Shown: positions 26,814 to 37,261, counted from the stretch's first letter. The stretch: DNA of 64,000 nucleotides from Natrinema halophilum (GCF_013402815.2 NZ_CP058601.1:2914001-2978000), one strand, 5' to 3'. Notes: generated by a model from the sequence alone, not told the origin. A program made the numbers and translations.

Positions 26814-27740
26814 TCAGTCGTCCGAATACGGAATCTCGAGTGCGTCGCCGTCGTCGGGGAGGATGACGTCACCCTCGAAGACCTCCCTGGCCTGCCGTTC
26901 GTGGCCCGTGGTGTCGCCTGCATACCGGGAGGACAGGTGCATCAGCGCGAGGCAGTCGGCACCGGCCCGGTTCGCGATTTCTGCGGCCTGTCGTGCCGTC
27001 GAGTGGGCGGTATCGGTGGCCCGATCGGCGCGGTCGTCGGCGAACGTCGCGTCGTGGATCAACAGGTCGGGATCGTCGACGACGCCGATCGTCGACTCGG
27101 TGGGACGCGTATCGCCCGTGTAGACGACCGCCCGGCCCGGACGCGGGTCACCGACTACTTGATCGGGCTCGACGACGGTGCCGTCCTCGAGTTCGACGGA
27201 TTCGCCCGCGTGGAGTGTCGAGAATTTCGGGCCGACCGGGACGCCCAGCTCTTCGGCGCGCTCGCGGTCGAAACGGCCTTTGCGTTCGTCTTCGACGAGC
27301 GCGTAGCCGACCGACCGGGTGTCGTGATCGGTATCGAACGCCCGAATTTCGTACTCTTCCGCGCGGGAGGCGACGTCCCCGCCGCCGACCTCGTTGATCC
27401 GAACGGGAAACGAGGGGTGGTTTCCGAGGGCGGACACGAGCGATTTGAGCTGGCGGCGCGTGCCGCGGGGTGTGTAGATTGCCAGTGGCTCCTCGCGGTC
27501 GTTGAAGTCCATCGTCTGGAGCAATCCGGGAATTCCGAAGACGTGATCGCCGTGGAGGTGCGTGACGAACAGTTGCGAGACGGAAAACCCCGTTCCGAAC
27601 CGCATCATCTGGCGTTGGGTCCCCTCGCCGGCGTCGAACAGTAGTCCCTCTCCGTCGCGGGCGACGAAGACGCTGCTCGGATTCCGCCCCGTCGTCGGAA
27701 TCGCACCGGCCGTCCCCAGGAACGTCACGCGCAGTGGCAT
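26814..27740 (-). CDS. rnz: ribonuclease Z (tRNA 3' processing)
   Basis: A 308-residue metallo-beta-lactamase-fold endonuclease that removes 3' trailers from tRNA precursors. Start region: MPLRVTFLGTAGAIPTTGRN. The zinc motif is THLHGDHVFGIPGL (HxHxDH). Further ligands are in VVYTGDTRPTE (Asp) and LMHLSSRYAGD (His). The GDTRP loop and the long flexible arm (about 150-180) typical of the short RNase Z form are present. It is monocistronic as seen here, converging with the cohesin gene, with 71 bp between the stops. Confidence 0.94.
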   Translation of the reverse strand: MPLRVTFLGTAGAIPTTGRNPSSVFVARDGEGLLFDAGEGTQRQMMRFGTGFSVSQLFVTHLHGDHVFGIPGLLQTMDFNDREEPLAIYTPRGTRRQLKSLVSALGNHPSFPVRINEVGGGDVASRAEEYEIRAFDTDHDTRSVGYALVEDERKGRFDRERAEELGVPVGPKFSTLHAGESVELEDGTVVEPDQVVGDPRPGRAVVYTGDTRPTESTIGVVDDPDLLIHDATFADDRADRATDTAHSTARQAAEIANRAGADCLALMHLSSRYAGDTTGHERQAREVFEGDVILPDDGDALEIPYSDD

Positions 27741-28041
27741 CGGTAAACGTTCGACGGGCCGCGGCTAAACCCGCTTCGGATCGCTCGCCGACGGTATCTG
27801 TGGGGCATTCTCCCCGGCCCGACATGGTATGGGGTGCCAAACGGACTATCGAGGGCGCCTACCGTCCGGCAACTCGTTCGGTTCTCGCATAGAGCCCGTT
27901 CGTTTCGTCCTCGAACGACGCGTCCGAACCGTCGTAATTCGAGATTATTCAGATAAGCTGCCCCGAATCGGATCGTCAGTTTGCGAACGGACTGCGCGTT
28001 TTACGTCCGTCGAATGCTACCACCGTGACGACGACACCCCA
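27741..28041. other. non-coding gap, rnz to DUF7282 gene
   Basis: About 300 bp between divergent genes, so it holds promoters for both. A TTTTACG near 27997-28003 is a weak TATA candidate for the gene at 28042. The frame upstream of 28042 is open but does not look coding. Confidence 0.45.
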
Positions 28042-29172
28042 ATGAGCTCGAGACAGACGCTTGGCACGGTCAAGCGAATCGGTGCGATCCTGATCGCGAT
28101 CGTGATCGTCGCCGCAGCCGGTATCGTCGTGGGTCAGGCCCCCATGATCTTCGGCGTCGAGGAGGAACCGAAGGCGTCGATCACGTTCGAAGATCAACAG
28201 GGCAACGGCTCTACCGTCACGATCCGGGAAGTGACTCTCTCGGACGGCGGCTACGTCGTCATCACCGACGGCGGCGACGAGCCGTTGGCCGTCTCCGACC
28301 GTCTCGAGGCGGGTACCCACGAGAACGTCACGGTCGAGCGCGAGGACGATGCGACGCGCGAACTGATCGGCCAGTTGACGGCGACGGTGCATCAGGACAC
28401 TGCTGACGAAGCGGGCTACGCCTACGAGTCGAGCAACGGCGAGGAAGACCAGCCGTACCTCGATGACGGGTTCCCGGTCAGCGACACTGCGACGGTGACC
28501 TCGTCCGACGAGAGCGCGCTCAGTGACTCCTTCCTCGTCGAGTCGATCGACGCACCGGCGACGGCGACGACCAACGAGACGATCGAGATAGACGCTCGGG
28601 TCCGCAACCCGACCGAGTTCCGGACGCAACAGCCGGTCGAGGTTCGCGTCGACGGTTCTGTCATCGACAGGCAGGTTCTGGAACTCGAAGGCGGCGAGAC
28701 TCGGAACGTGACCCTCGAGACGAACACGAACCGCGCACCAGCCGGCACCCAGACCATCGGGGTTTACACCGAGGACGACGGCGAACTCGCCTCGATCGAC
28801 CTCGAGTTCCACACCGATCCGACCGTCGCGGTTTCCGACGCGAGCAACGAGAGCGTGACGGTGTCGGCCGCGATTCCCGAACGCGGGTTCGTCGCCGTCG
28901 AGCGAAACGGGATCGTACTCGGGACCAGCGACGAACTCCGACCCGGCGAGCACGAGAACGTCACCGTCGATCTGGAGGACGACGGCTCGGTGAACGCCAC
29001 GGCCGAGCTGACGGCGACGCTTTACGGCGGCGCATCAGAAAACGTCGATGCGGCTTCGACGATCGAGTACGAGGGCGCGCCCGTGCGAACCACGTTCACG
29101 ATCGCGGAGGCGGCTGCCGACGACTCCGAAGCCACCGGCCCTGGATCTGACAACGAGTCGAACGTTGGCTAA
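28042..29172 (+). CDS. membrane-anchored DUF7282 repeat protein
   Basis: A 376-residue protein. An N-terminal helix (IGAILIAIVIVAAAGIVVGQA) acts as signal anchor. Outside are three beta-rich units. The first, about 38-145, has the DUF7282 look (SITFEDQQGNGSTVTIREV, GYVVITDGGDEP, LEAGTHENVTV). The second, about 150-240, reads as a CARDB/bacterial-Ig-like spacer with several N-glycosylation sequons (NET, NVT). The third repeats the DUF7282 pattern (ERGFVAVERNG, LRPGEHENVTV). It ends in a Ser/Glu/Asn-rich tail. A surface structural role is likely; no catalytic motif. I chose the ATG at 28042. It precedes the RFC-like gene on the same strand by 55 bp. Confidence 0.75.
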   Translation: MSSRQTLGTVKRIGAILIAIVIVAAAGIVVGQAPMIFGVEEEPKASITFEDQQGNGSTVTIREVTLSDGGYVVITDGGDEPLAVSDRLEAGTHENVTVEREDDATRELIGQLTATVHQDTADEAGYAYESSNGEEDQPYLDDGFPVSDTATVTSSDESALSDSFLVESIDAPATATTNETIEIDARVRNPTEFRTQQPVEVRVDGSVIDRQVLELEGGETRNVTLETNTNRAPAGTQTIGVYTEDDGELASIDLEFHTDPTVAVSDASNESVTVSAAIPERGFVAVERNGIVLGTSDELRPGEHENVTVDLEDDGSVNATAELTATLYGGASENVDAASTIEYEGAPVRTTFTIAEAAADDSEATGPGSDNESNVG

Positions 29173-29227
29173 CTGGCCGACAGTACAATCGACCGATTCT
29201 TACCCGTCCCTCCCCTATCCGCTGGCG

Positions 29228-30232
29228 ATGGACGCGCCGCTGTGGACCGAAACCCACGCCCCGGAGCTGGCCGAGTTGCCACAGGACGACGCTCGCGAGT
29301 ACTTAGAGCGAGCGGTCGAGGAGCCGATCAACCTCCTTTTGCAAGGCCCGCCCGGGAGCGGAAAGACGGCCGCAGCACGCGCGCTGGCCCGTGAGGCTCA
29401 CGAGGACCCGGACAACGATTTCGTCGAGATCAACGTCGCCGACTTCTTCGGCCGGACCAAGACGGAGATCAAAAACGATCCACGGTTCGAACACTTCCTC
29501 GTCGGTCGCTCCTCGATGTCGAAACGGGATATGATAAATCACGTCCTCAAGGAGTCTGCGAGCTACGCTCCCGTTTCGGGCGGATACACCACCATCTTGC
29601 TCGACAACGCCGAGGACGTTCGCGAAGACTTTCAGCAGGCCCTCCGGCGAATCATGGAGAAACACCACCGGACGACGCAGTTTATCGTCGCCACACGCCA
29701 GCCCACCAAGCTCATCCCGCCGATCCGGTCGCGATGCTTCCCCGTTTCGTTTCGCGCCCCCACGAGCGAGGAAATCGTTACTACCCTCGACCGCATCGTC
29801 GCCCAAGAGGGTGTCGACTACGACGCAGACGGCCTCGAGTTCGTCGCGGGCTACGCTAACGGGAACCTCAGGCAGGCAATCCTGGCAGCGCAGACGACGG
29901 TCGAAGACGCGGGCGAACTGACGATGAGCGCGGCCTACGAGACGATCGGCGACGTCGGTCTGGACGACGAAGTCGAATCGATGCTGGACGACGCCGAAGC
30001 CGGCGAGTTTACGGACGCCCGCAAGACGCTGGACGAACTGCTCGTCGACGAAGGACTGGACGGTACCAAGGTGCTCGAGGCGATTCTGCGGATCGGACGC
30101 AAGCGGTACCAGGGGCGACAGCTCGCGCGAATCCACCGGCTGGCTGCGGACATCGAATTCGAGATGCACGAGGGGACGAGCGACCGAGTCCACGTCTCGC
30201 ACCTGCTGGCGGAACTCGGCCGAGAGGCCTGA
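29228..30232 (+). CDS. replication factor C small-subunit paralogue
   Basis: A 334-residue AAA+ clamp-loader subunit. The Walker A is GPPGSGKT at 40-47. The Walker B region reads ILLDNAED at 123-130, where canonical subunits have DEAD; the acidic residue is displaced. The SRC motif carrying the arginine finger is intact at 168-170 (IRSRCFPV). The C-terminal collar helices follow (TMSAAYETIGDVGLDDEV). Haloarchaea encode several RFC small subunits; this one belongs to the divergent group, often called RfcB/RfcC. The frame is open further upstream, but the ATG at 29228 starts the conserved APLWTETHAP region. Confidence 0.88.
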   Translation: MDAPLWTETHAPELAELPQDDAREYLERAVEEPINLLLQGPPGSGKTAAARALAREAHEDPDNDFVEINVADFFGRTKTEIKNDPRFEHFLVGRSSMSKRDMINHVLKESASYAPVSGGYTTILLDNAEDVREDFQQALRRIMEKHHRTTQFIVATRQPTKLIPPIRSRCFPVSFRAPTSEEIVTTLDRIVAQEGVDYDADGLEFVAGYANGNLRQAILAAQTTVEDAGELTMSAAYETIGDVGLDDEVESMLDDAEAGEFTDARKTLDELLVDEGLDGTKVLEAILRIGRKRYQGRQLARIHRLAADIEFEMHEGTSDRVHVSHLLAELGREA

Positions 30233-30444
30233 GCCCCCTGCTGTCGACTTACACGATCTGAGCGTTCCGTTGTCCGACCGGTCGATCTGTAGTGCCTCAC
30301 GACTCGGTAACGTGGTGAAAGCACTCGAGCACCGTTTCGGGAACCGGATAATTATGGTGAGACGCACACTCGGACGGATCTGGTCCGAATCTATCCCGGT
30401 GACCCCATCGACACGTGTCGTCGGTCGTAGCTGGTTTCCCCGGC

Positions 30445-31548
30445 CTACTTCGATCGCCGCTCGAGCACCATCACGTATCGCGTTAGCGACCGATGTACAT
30501 GCCGCTCGAACGCCGACTCGAGTTTCCAGCCGGCCGCTCGGGCCTCGCCGGCCCACGTCCGATCCGCGATCACGACCGCTCGCGGCGCGACCCGGTGAGC
30601 CTCGGAGAGCGCACCTGCAACGAGGTCCTCGAGTCGGTGGGTGTCGATCTTCGACTGGCGGCCGTAGGGCGCGTCGAAGACGACGCCATCGACGGCGTCG
30701 TTCGCCAATGGAAGCCGCGTCGCATCGCCGCGGCCGACGTGCCACGAGCCCCGAGTAACGCCGGTCGGCGACGGTTCGTCGGTCTCGAGGAAGTGCCTCA
30801 AATTTTCCCGCGCTCCCGCGGCCATCTTCGCTTGCGCGTCGGTACCGATCACGTCTGCGCCGACGAGACCGGCTTCGACGAGGACGCCGCCGGTTCCACA
30901 CATCGGATCCAGGATCGTCGCGCCCTGTCGAGCACCTGCGACGTTCGCGACGGCGCGCGCGAGCAAGGGGTCCATACTCCCGGGCTGGAAAAACGGTTTG
31001 TCCGTCGGCGCTCGAGTCCCGAAGTCGCGGACGCTCTCGGCGACCAGCCACCCCAGCGCGCAGACGGAGACCGGTTCGCCATCCGGGTCGTCGTCGCTAC
31101 TTTCGAAGCCGTCTCCGAGAGACCGCCGCCCGCTGGATTCCCCGCCGGACTCGAGAATCCCCTCGGAAAAGACGACCCGCAAAAGATGGTCCGGATCTTC
31201 GAGATCGACCGTAAAGCCCCGGTCGACCAGTATCTGACCCAGTTCCCGTTCCGCACGCTCGGTACTCACGCCGGTCGAACCGTGGACGTCGGTCCCGCGC
31301 ACTGCGACCGATCCGGTTCGGTCGATCGCCGTGGCCTCGAGAATTGCGCGGGCGCTCGCGAGGTCCGCCTCGCCCCGGCCGAGGCACTCGCTGGCGCGGT
31401 GGGTGTAGGCGAGACCTCGGACGCGCTCGGGGACGGTCGCGTCGGCGACGGCGAGACCGGGCGCGATCCGATCGACGCCGGCCGCCGCGCTTCGGGCCTC
31501 TCGAGCCGCGAACGCGTCGTCCTCTCCACCCAACTCGAGCAGATACAC
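30445..31548 (-). CDS. THUMP-domain tRNA (m2-2G10) methyltransferase
   Basis: A 367-residue SAM-dependent methyltransferase of the archaeal Trm-G10 type, which dimethylates guanosine 10 of tRNA. The N-terminal THUMP-containing half (MYLLELGGEDDAFAAREARSA) binds RNA. The C-terminal Rossmann domain has motif I DPMCGTGGVLVEAGLVGADVIG at about 215 and the catalytic NPPY-type motif as FDAPYGRQSK. In this family DPPYG/DAPYG is the usual form, which supports an N2-guanine target. The neighbouring genes (RFC-like, tbp) are also information-processing genes but are not cotranscribed. Confidence 0.88.
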   Translation of the reverse strand: MYLLELGGEDDAFAAREARSAAAGVDRIAPGLAVADATVPERVRGLAYTHRASECLGRGEADLASARAILEATAIDRTGSVAVRGTDVHGSTGVSTERAERELGQILVDRGFTVDLEDPDHLLRVVFSEGILESGGESSGRRSLGDGFESSDDDPDGEPVSVCALGWLVAESVRDFGTRAPTDKPFFQPGSMDPLLARAVANVAGARQGATILDPMCGTGGVLVEAGLVGADVIGTDAQAKMAAGARENLRHFLETDEPSPTGVTRGSWHVGRGDATRLPLANDAVDGVVFDAPYGRQSKIDTHRLEDLVAGALSEAHRVAPRAVVIADRTWAGEARAAGWKLESAFERHVHRSLTRYVMVLERRSK

Positions 31549-31728
31549 GGTGAATTGTCACCGCCACTTGCGTATGAGGCTGCCGTTTTCGGTGACTCGG
31601 TCGTCGCTGCGTCCGGGTCGATCGTCGCTCTCGAGGGATCGTGGCTGGTAGCGTCGACTGCTGGCCGTCTACGATGGCCCTGAATTGATGTTAGTCGTAT
31701 ATACCGGATATATCAGGTGGCGGTACCA

Positions 31729-31750
31729 ACCTTTATAAACCTTAAATACG
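31729..31750 (+). promoter_or_regulatory. promoter of tbp
   Basis: CTTTATAAAC at 31731-31740 is a near-ideal archaeal TATA box, immediately preceded by purine-poor sequence and followed by a second AT element, CTTAAATAC. Start codon at 31767. From the first box, transcription would start about 5 bp before the ATG. TBP itself would bind here, so autoregulation is possible. Confidence 0.6.
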
Positions 31751-31766
31751 TCTTTTTAAGCGACTA

Positions 31767-32327
31767 ATGACGGATCCGAAGGACACCATCAACATCGAAA
31801 ACGTGGTGGCGTCGACCGGCATCGGGCAGGAACTCGACCTCCAGAGCGTCGCAATGGACCTCGAAGGGGCCGACTACGACCCCGAACAGTTCCCCGGTCT
31901 CGTTTACCGCACCCAGAATCCCAAGTCCGCCGCCCTGATCTTTCGATCGGGGAAAATCGTCTGTACCGGCGCGAAAAGCACCGACGACGTCCACGAGAGT
32001 CTTCGCATCGTCTTCGATAAGCTTCGCGAACTCCAGATTCAGGTCAACGAAGACCCCGAAATCGTCGTCCAGAACATCGTTACCTCGGCCGATCTGGGCC
32101 GAAATCTCAACCTGAACGCGATCGCCATCGGGCTGGGACTCGAGAACATCGAGTACGAACCCGAGCAGTTCCCGGGCCTCGTCTACCGCCTCGACGAACC
32201 GGAGGTCGTCGCTCTGCTCTTTGGCTCCGGCAAACTCGTTATCACCGGGGGTAAAAAGCCCGAAGATGCCGAACACGCCGTCGACAAGATCGTCTCCCGA
32301 CTCGAGGATCTGGGCTTGCTCGAATAA
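31767..32327 (+). CDS. tbp: TATA-box binding protein
   Basis: The core archaeal transcription factor, binding the promoter TATA box and recruiting TFB. Its 186 residues form two imperfect direct repeats that make the saddle: first repeat IENVVASTGIGQELDLQSVA to IFRSGKIVCTGAKSTDDVHE, second VQNIVTSADLGRNLNLNAIA to LFGSGKLVITGGKKPEDAEH. Both contain the DNA-contacting FPGLVYR strand. The acidic surface is typical of haloarchaeal TBPs. Many haloarchaea have more than one TBP; this copy has the standard length. Confidence 0.97.
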   Translation: MTDPKDTINIENVVASTGIGQELDLQSVAMDLEGADYDPEQFPGLVYRTQNPKSAALIFRSGKIVCTGAKSTDDVHESLRIVFDKLRELQIQVNEDPEIVVQNIVTSADLGRNLNLNAIAIGLGLENIEYEPEQFPGLVYRLDEPEVVALLFGSGKLVITGGKKPEDAEHAVDKIVSRLEDLGLLE

Positions 32328-32652
32328 CGTCGTCAGCTTTCCTCGCCGGTCGTTCGAGAGATCACCGACGCCACACTCACCTCGTTTCGGCGTTCGGTCC
32401 AGTCACGTTCGTATCCGATCGCTTCTCTCCTCGAATTCCGGATTCCCGTCGCACTCGATTTCGAGACCCGGCCCACTGGAGATCACCGAACGCTATACCC
32501 GTCACACTATCGTTCGACCCGACACTTCGCGTCGGTTGGATCGGATTACCGATCGTTCAAATACGGTCGACGGGGCCAGAATCGCGTGAATCGGTGCTGA
32601 TTCGACGAAACGACCGACTGCGTTTATTCCATAATCGACCGCCGAGTCTCAC
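32328..32652. other. non-coding gap after tbp
   Basis: About 325 bp without a supported gene. CGTTTATTCC near 32621-32630 sits roughly 27 bp before the ATG at 32653 and is a likely TATA box for the next gene. Nothing else recognised. Confidence 0.5.
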
Positions 32653-33078
32653 GTGCCCATGACGATTCACTCGGACCGAACGACGCCCGTTTCTGATCGG
32701 ATGGTATCCGCGAACGGCGGCGCAGTCGGTCATCGGTCGCTTCCGCGGGAGACACTCGATCAAGTACTCGACAGCGACCGTCGGAGCGAGGTGATTCGAT
32801 GCCTCCTCGCTGCGGACGGGCCGATCGCGGTCCGAACGCTGGTCGGCCGCCTTGCAGACGCGGAAGACGATGCGACCCTCGAGACGACGATCCATCAGCT
32901 ACGCCAGCGGATTCACGTCTCCCTGTGTCGGACCCACCTTCCGTTGCTCGATGAACAGGATATCGTGACCTACGATCGGGTTCGAAGTCTCGTCGGGCCT
33001 GGAGCAAACCTCGCTGCGTTCGAATCAGTACTCGAGTACGAGTCGCTCGAACGTCCAATCACCGGTCGGCTGGGATGA
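32653..33078 (+). CDS. HTH domain protein, DUF7344-like
   Basis: A 141-residue predicted DNA-binding protein with a single winged-helix domain at about 32-120: DQVLDSDRRSEVIRCLLAAD, then TLVGRLADAED, and the wing LCRTHLPLLDEQDIVTYDRV. This is the haloarchaeal DUF7344 pattern, in which a helix-turn-helix is followed by a strongly conserved LPxLxxxxIVxYD strand. Its targets are unknown. The start may be the ATG at 32659 instead. It converges with hisG with 11 bp between the two stop codons. Confidence 0.75.
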   Translation: MPMTIHSDRTTPVSDRMVSANGGAVGHRSLPRETLDQVLDSDRRSEVIRCLLAADGPIAVRTLVGRLADAEDDATLETTIHQLRQRIHVSLCRTHLPLLDEQDIVTYDRVRSLVGPGANLAAFESVLEYESLERPITGRLG

Positions 33079-33089
33079 ACCGCCTGCGA

Positions 33090-33950
33090 CTACTCGACGA
33101 GTCGCTCGATTTCCGTCACTAAAATATCGCTCGCGCCGGCGTTTTTTACCTCCGTAATCGTCTCGAAGACGTCCCCCTCGTTGACGACCGCGTGAACCGC
33201 GACGGTCGCTTCGTCCTCGTCCTCGTCGGCGATGTCCATCACCGTCGGCCCACCGAGGCCGGGAATGACGTCACGGATATCCGCGAGTCGATCCCGGGGA
33301 ACGTTCATCATCAGGTACCGCTTCCCCTCGGCGCGTTTCACCGACGAGAGGGCGGTCCTGACCTCTTCGACCTTCGATTCCTCGAGGACGTCATCGCGGC
33401 CGAATAGTCGGACGGAACTTGAGAGAACCTCTTCGACGACGGCCAGTCGGTTCATCTTCAGCGTCGTCCCGGTGCTCGTGATGTCGACGATGGCGTCGGC
33501 CATTTCGACGTGGGGTGTAAGTTCGGTCGCGCCCGACACTTCGACGATGTCGGGTTCGACGCCGGTACCGGCGAAGAAATCGGCGGTGATGTTCGGAAAC
33601 TCGGTGGCGACGATCTTGCCCGCCAGGTCGTCGACGCTCTCGATGTCCCCGTCTTCGGGTGCTGCTAACACGAGTCGACAGCGTCCGAACTCGAGGTCGA
33701 GCAACTCGGCGACGTTGTCGACGCGGGCTTCCTGGACCTGATCGAAGCCGGTGATACCGAGATCGGCCGCGCCGTCGGCGACGTACTCCGGGATATCGGC
33801 CGCGCGGGCGAACAGCACCGTGACGTCCGGATCGACGGTATCGGCGTAGAGTTTCCGATCGGCCCCGTTCTCGAGGTGGAGCCCCGCCCGCTCCAGGAGG
33901 TCGATCGTCGGCTCGTGCAGGCGGCCCTTGTTGGGAACGGCAATTCGCAT
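33090..33950 (-). CDS. hisG: ATP phosphoribosyltransferase
   Basis: Catalyses the first, committed step of histidine synthesis: ATP plus PRPP to phosphoribosyl-ATP. The 286-residue length is the long (HisG-L) form that does not need HisZ. Signatures: [24 protein letters not shown], the periplasmic-binding-like core with [13 protein letters not shown], and the PRPP site [19 protein letters not shown]. The C-terminal ACT-like regulatory domain is at about 210-286 ([30 protein letters not shown]), where histidine is expected to inhibit. No other his gene adjoins it, as is usual in haloarchaea. Confidence 0.95.
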   Translation of the reverse strand: MRIAVPNKGRLHEPTIDLLERAGLHLENGADRKLYADTVDPDVTVLFARAADIPEYVADGAADLGITGFDQVQEARVDNVAELLDLEFGRCRLVLAAPEDGDIESVDDLAGKIVATEFPNITADFFAGTGVEPDIVEVSGATELTPHVEMADAIVDITSTGTTLKMNRLAVVEEVLSSSVRLFGRDDVLEESKVEEVRTALSSVKRAEGKRYLMMNVPRDRLADIRDVIPGLGGPTVMDIADEDEDEATVAVHAVVNEGDVFETITEVKNAGASDILVTEIERLVE

Positions 33951-34085
33951 ATACGCCGCGTTGCACGTCAGCGGGGAATTGTCTTTTCATCCAGCCGAGC
34001 GGCCGGCTCACGTTGCGGCCTCGTTCCGGACATCGCCACCCGCAGCTCCTTGGTGCATGATCCCGTCTTTCCGCCCGTGAACTGA

Positions 34086-36443
34086 ATGATGGACGACCGC
34101 GATCACGGAACCGGGAACGCGTCCGACGACGACCGAGATGACCACCTGCGGTCGGATCGGGTCGAGGAGTCGATGCTCGAAGACGAGGCGGACGACGCGG
34201 AGCGAGGTCGCGACGAGATCCGCGACCGACAGGAGCACCAAGGGGACCACGCGGGGCACGAACACGAGACCGGTGACGCCCACCGGGGCGGCGGTGGCGG
34301 CAACAACGGGGATACCCACGGCGGGGATGGGATGCACAGTACCGACCGCGAGCACGACGATCACGGCGGTGGCGGTATGCACGCCGGCCACGAAACCATG
34401 TTCCGTCGACGGTTTTTCGTCTCGACGCTGCTCTCGATTCCGGTCCTCCTGTACAGCGAAACGCTCCAGGAGTGGCTCGGCTTCTCGGTCCCGGCGTTTC
34501 CCGGCAGCGAGTGGATCAACCCCGTTTTCGCGGTGATCGTCTTCGCCTACGGCGGGGTCCCGTTCCTCCGGATGGCCGCACCCGAATTGCGCGAGCGCGC
34601 GCCGGGGATGATGACGCTCATTTCGATGGCGATCACCGTCGCGTTCGTCTACAGCCTCGCGAGCGTCGTCGTCCCCACCGAATCGGCGTTCTTCTGGGAA
34701 CTCGTCACACTCATCGACATCATGTTGCTCGGCCACTGGATCGAGATGCGCAGCGTCCGGCGGGCCTCAAGCGCGCTGGACGAACTGGCGAGGCTCATGC
34801 CCGATACTGCGGAGCTGATCACCGACGACGGTGAGACGGAGGAAGTTCCCGCGAACGAACTCGAGGAAGGGGATCTCGTGCTCGTCCGGCCCGGTGCGAG
34901 CGTCCCCGCCGACGGCGTCGTCGAGGAGGGTGATTCGGACGTCAACGAGTCGATGATCACCGGCGAGTCCACGCCCGTCTCGAAGGAACCCGGTGCCGAG
35001 GTGATCGGCGGAACGGTAAACGGCGACGGGAGCCTTCGCGTCCGGATTAGTGCGACGGGCGAGGAGACGACGCTGGCTGGCATCATGCGTCTCGTCGAGG
35101 AGGCCCAGCAGAGCGAGTCGCGGACGCAGGCGCTCGCGGATCGCGCGGCCGGCTGGCTGTTCTACGTCGCGCTCGGTGCGGCCGTCGTCACGGCCGTCGC
35201 GTGGACGGTCGCGAGGGGGTTCGATTCGTCGGTGATCGAACGCGTCGTCACCGTCCTCGTCATCGCCTGTCCGCACGCCCTCGGGCTGGCGATCCCGCTG
35301 GTCATCGCGATCAACACCTCGCTCGCCGCGCGCAACGGCATGCTCGTCAGGGATCGAATCGCCATGGAGCAGGCACGGAACCTCGACACCGTCGTCTTCG
35401 ACAAGACCGGGACGCTCACCGAGGGCGAGCAGGGCGTCGTCGATATCGCAACCGTCGATGGCGTCACCGAGGAGGAAGCCTTCACGCTCGCAGCCTCCGT
35501 CGAAGCGGATTCGGAACACATGATCGCGCAAGCGATCCGCGAGGCGGCCGACGAACGCGGCATCTCGAGGCTGACCGCGACCGACTTCGAGGCGCTGAAA
35601 GGACGTGGCGTTCGCGCGACGGTGGACGGGGCGGCGCTCCGCGCGGCCGGATTGTCTCGCGGCGATGAGCCGCGAGACGGCGAACGCGTCCACGTCGGTG
35701 GCCCGAATCTCCTCTCCGAACTCGAAGGCGACGTGCCGGCAGCACTCGAGCAGTTCGCCGACCGGGCCGGTGAGAACGCACAGACGGTCGTTTATTTGGT
35801 CAGGGAGGGAACTCCGGTGGCCGCATTCGCGCTCGCCGACGTCATCCGCGACCAGAGCTATCAAGTCGTCGACGCGCTCCACGAACTCGGGCTCGAGGTG
35901 GCAATGTTGACCGGCGATTCCGAGGACGTGGCCCGCGCCGTCGCGGACGACCTCGGGATCGATACGGTCTTCGCCGAGGTGTTACCGGAGGACAAGGACG
36001 CGAAAGTGACGGAACTCCGCGAGCGGGGTGATATGGTTGCGATGGTCGGCGACGGCGTCAACGACGCACCGGCGCTCACTCGAGCGGATATCGGCATCGC
36101 GATCGGGAGCGGGACGGACGTCGCCGTCCAGTCTGCGGACATCATTCTCGTCCAGAACAATCCGATGGACGTCGTCCGGCTCGTAACGCTCAGCCGAGCG
36201 AGCTACCGGAAGATGCAACAGAATCTCGTCTGGGCCGCTGGGTACAACGTCTTCGCGCTCCCGCTGGCTGCCGGAATCCTCGCTCCGATCGGTATCCTCC
36301 TCTCGCCGGCCGTCGGCGCGCTGCTCATGTCGCTCAGCACGGTGATCGTCGCGATCAACGCGCAGTTCCTCCGGCGCATCGACCTCTCCGTGCCGAGTCT
36401 ACCGGGGGTCTCCGCGCCGCGGGAACCACAACCGGCAGACTGA
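34086..36443 (+). CDS. copB: P1B-type heavy-metal ATPase, CPH (CopB) class
   Basis: A 785-residue ATP-driven metal exporter. The first 104 residues are soluble, rich in Asp, Gly and His ([30 protein letters not shown]), replacing the usual HMA domain as a metal-binding tail. Then come two helices, the actuator domain with TGES at 292-295, the intramembrane ion motif CPH at 395-397 ([12 protein letters not shown]), phosphorylation Asp439 in DKTGT, and the hinge [13 protein letters not shown] together with a His-rich tail is characteristic of the CopB group (copper or silver). Direction and metal are inferred. It opens a metal-handling region running to 42.7 kb. Confidence 0.92.
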   Translation: MMDDRDHGTGNASDDDRDDHLRSDRVEESMLEDEADDAERGRDEIRDRQEHQGDHAGHEHETGDAHRGGGGGNNGDTHGGDGMHSTDREHDDHGGGGMHAGHETMFRRRFFVSTLLSIPVLLYSETLQEWLGFSVPAFPGSEWINPVFAVIVFAYGGVPFLRMAAPELRERAPGMMTLISMAITVAFVYSLASVVVPTESAFFWELVTLIDIMLLGHWIEMRSVRRASSALDELARLMPDTAELITDDGETEEVPANELEEGDLVLVRPGASVPADGVVEEGDSDVNESMITGESTPVSKEPGAEVIGGTVNGDGSLRVRISATGEETTLAGIMRLVEEAQQSESRTQALADRAAGWLFYVALGAAVVTAVAWTVARGFDSSVIERVVTVLVIACPHALGLAIPLVIAINTSLAARNGMLVRDRIAMEQARNLDTVVFDKTGTLTEGEQGVVDIATVDGVTEEEAFTLAASVEADSEHMIAQAIREAADERGISRLTATDFEALKGRGVRATVDGAALRAAGLSRGDEPRDGERVHVGGPNLLSELEGDVPAALEQFADRAGENAQTVVYLVREGTPVAAFALADVIRDQSYQVVDALHELGLEVAMLTGDSEDVARAVADDLGIDTVFAEVLPEDKDAKVTELRERGDMVAMVGDGVNDAPALTRADIGIAIGSGTDVAVQSADIILVQNNPMDVVRLVTLSRASYRKMQQNLVWAAGYNVFALPLAAGILAPIGILLSPAVGALLMSLSTVIVAINAQFLRRIDLSVPSLPGVSAPREPQPAD

Positions 36444-36613
36444 CCGGCGAGCGAATCGCGAGGCGCTCACCAGACGTTTCCCGTTGGCCGACTGCGCTCC
36501 CGTTTGCCATCGGGTGGGAGCTGATCGCGACAGCCCTTTTAGTACCAGATCCGCTCGACGATTCGTGCGCCCGCAACGCCACCCCCGGGCGGACGAACGG
36601 GTCCAGTCTCGAG

Positions 36614-37261
36614 TCAGAGATGATGGCCGAACAGATTCCGCTCGGCCCGCTGGAGGTGCTCGGCGACCGTCGACGAATCGACGCCGAGTTCGGCCGCGAC
36701 GTCTTCGGTCGTCACCGTTCGTGGGACCTCGTAATACCCCAGTTCGTGAGCGGTCCGGACCGCCTCCCGTTGGCGGGCGGTCAGTTCGGCCAGCGGGTGG
36801 TCGCGCCCCTCATACGGTCCGAATTTCCGCAGGTCCAGCGATACTCCCGCAGCCTCGTAATCGTCGACGGTTCCGGCTATCGTTTCCTGCGATCCAACCA
36901 ACGAGAGGGTGACACCTCGCCGACTCACGTTCGGGTCGCAGGTTCCGACCAGATCGTCCGCGCTGTCGGCGAGGCTTTCGGGGAGTTCCGACGCGGTAAA
37001 CGCGATCACGTAGCGGTGTTCGTCGGCGGATTCCGCGATCCGCTCCCACCAGTCGACGGACTCGAGCGCGTCGAGTCGGTCTTCGTCGATCGACCGCTCG
37101 ACCGCGACCTGGACGATCGCACCGGTCCCGTGACACGCGAGCGCCTCGAATCCCAGAACGCCCGAGTCACGACTGAGGGACACGAGTTCCGCGATACCCA
37201 TCGTCTCGAACGCCGTCTCGCCGAGCGCCACCCGCGCTTCGCGCATGGTCAACGGTGACAT
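36614..37261 (-). CDS. Bat-type HTH regulator
   Basis: A 215-residue transcription factor of the bacterio-opsin-activator type (HTH_10). The N-terminal 150 residues form a ligand- or signal-binding domain without recognisable motifs but with a cysteine near residue 43 (LACHGTGAIVQVAVE). The C-terminal HTH is at about 160-210: LTARQREAVRTAHELGYYEV, then DVAAELGVDSSTVAEHLQR. I chose the ATG at 37261; the 50 residues before it are arginine-rich and overlap the ABC promoter. It is divergent from the ABC transporter genes (176-bp gap) and convergent with copB, so it probably controls one or both. Confidence 0.82.
   Translation of the reverse strand: MSPLTMREARVALGETAFETMGIAELVSLSRDSGVLGFEALACHGTGAIVQVAVERSIDEDRLDALESVDWWERIAESADEHRYVIAFTASELPESLADSADDLVGTCDPNVSRRGVTLSLVGSQETIAGTVDDYEAAGVSLDLRKFGPYEGRDHPLAELTARQREAVRTAHELGYYEVPRTVTTEDVAAELGVDSSTVAEHLQRAERNLFGHHL

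Noticed and set aside
29303-31051. 582-residue minus-strand frame across the RFC-like gene
   Set aside because: It spans one certain gene antisense and part of another in a different frame; Arg-rich and domainless.
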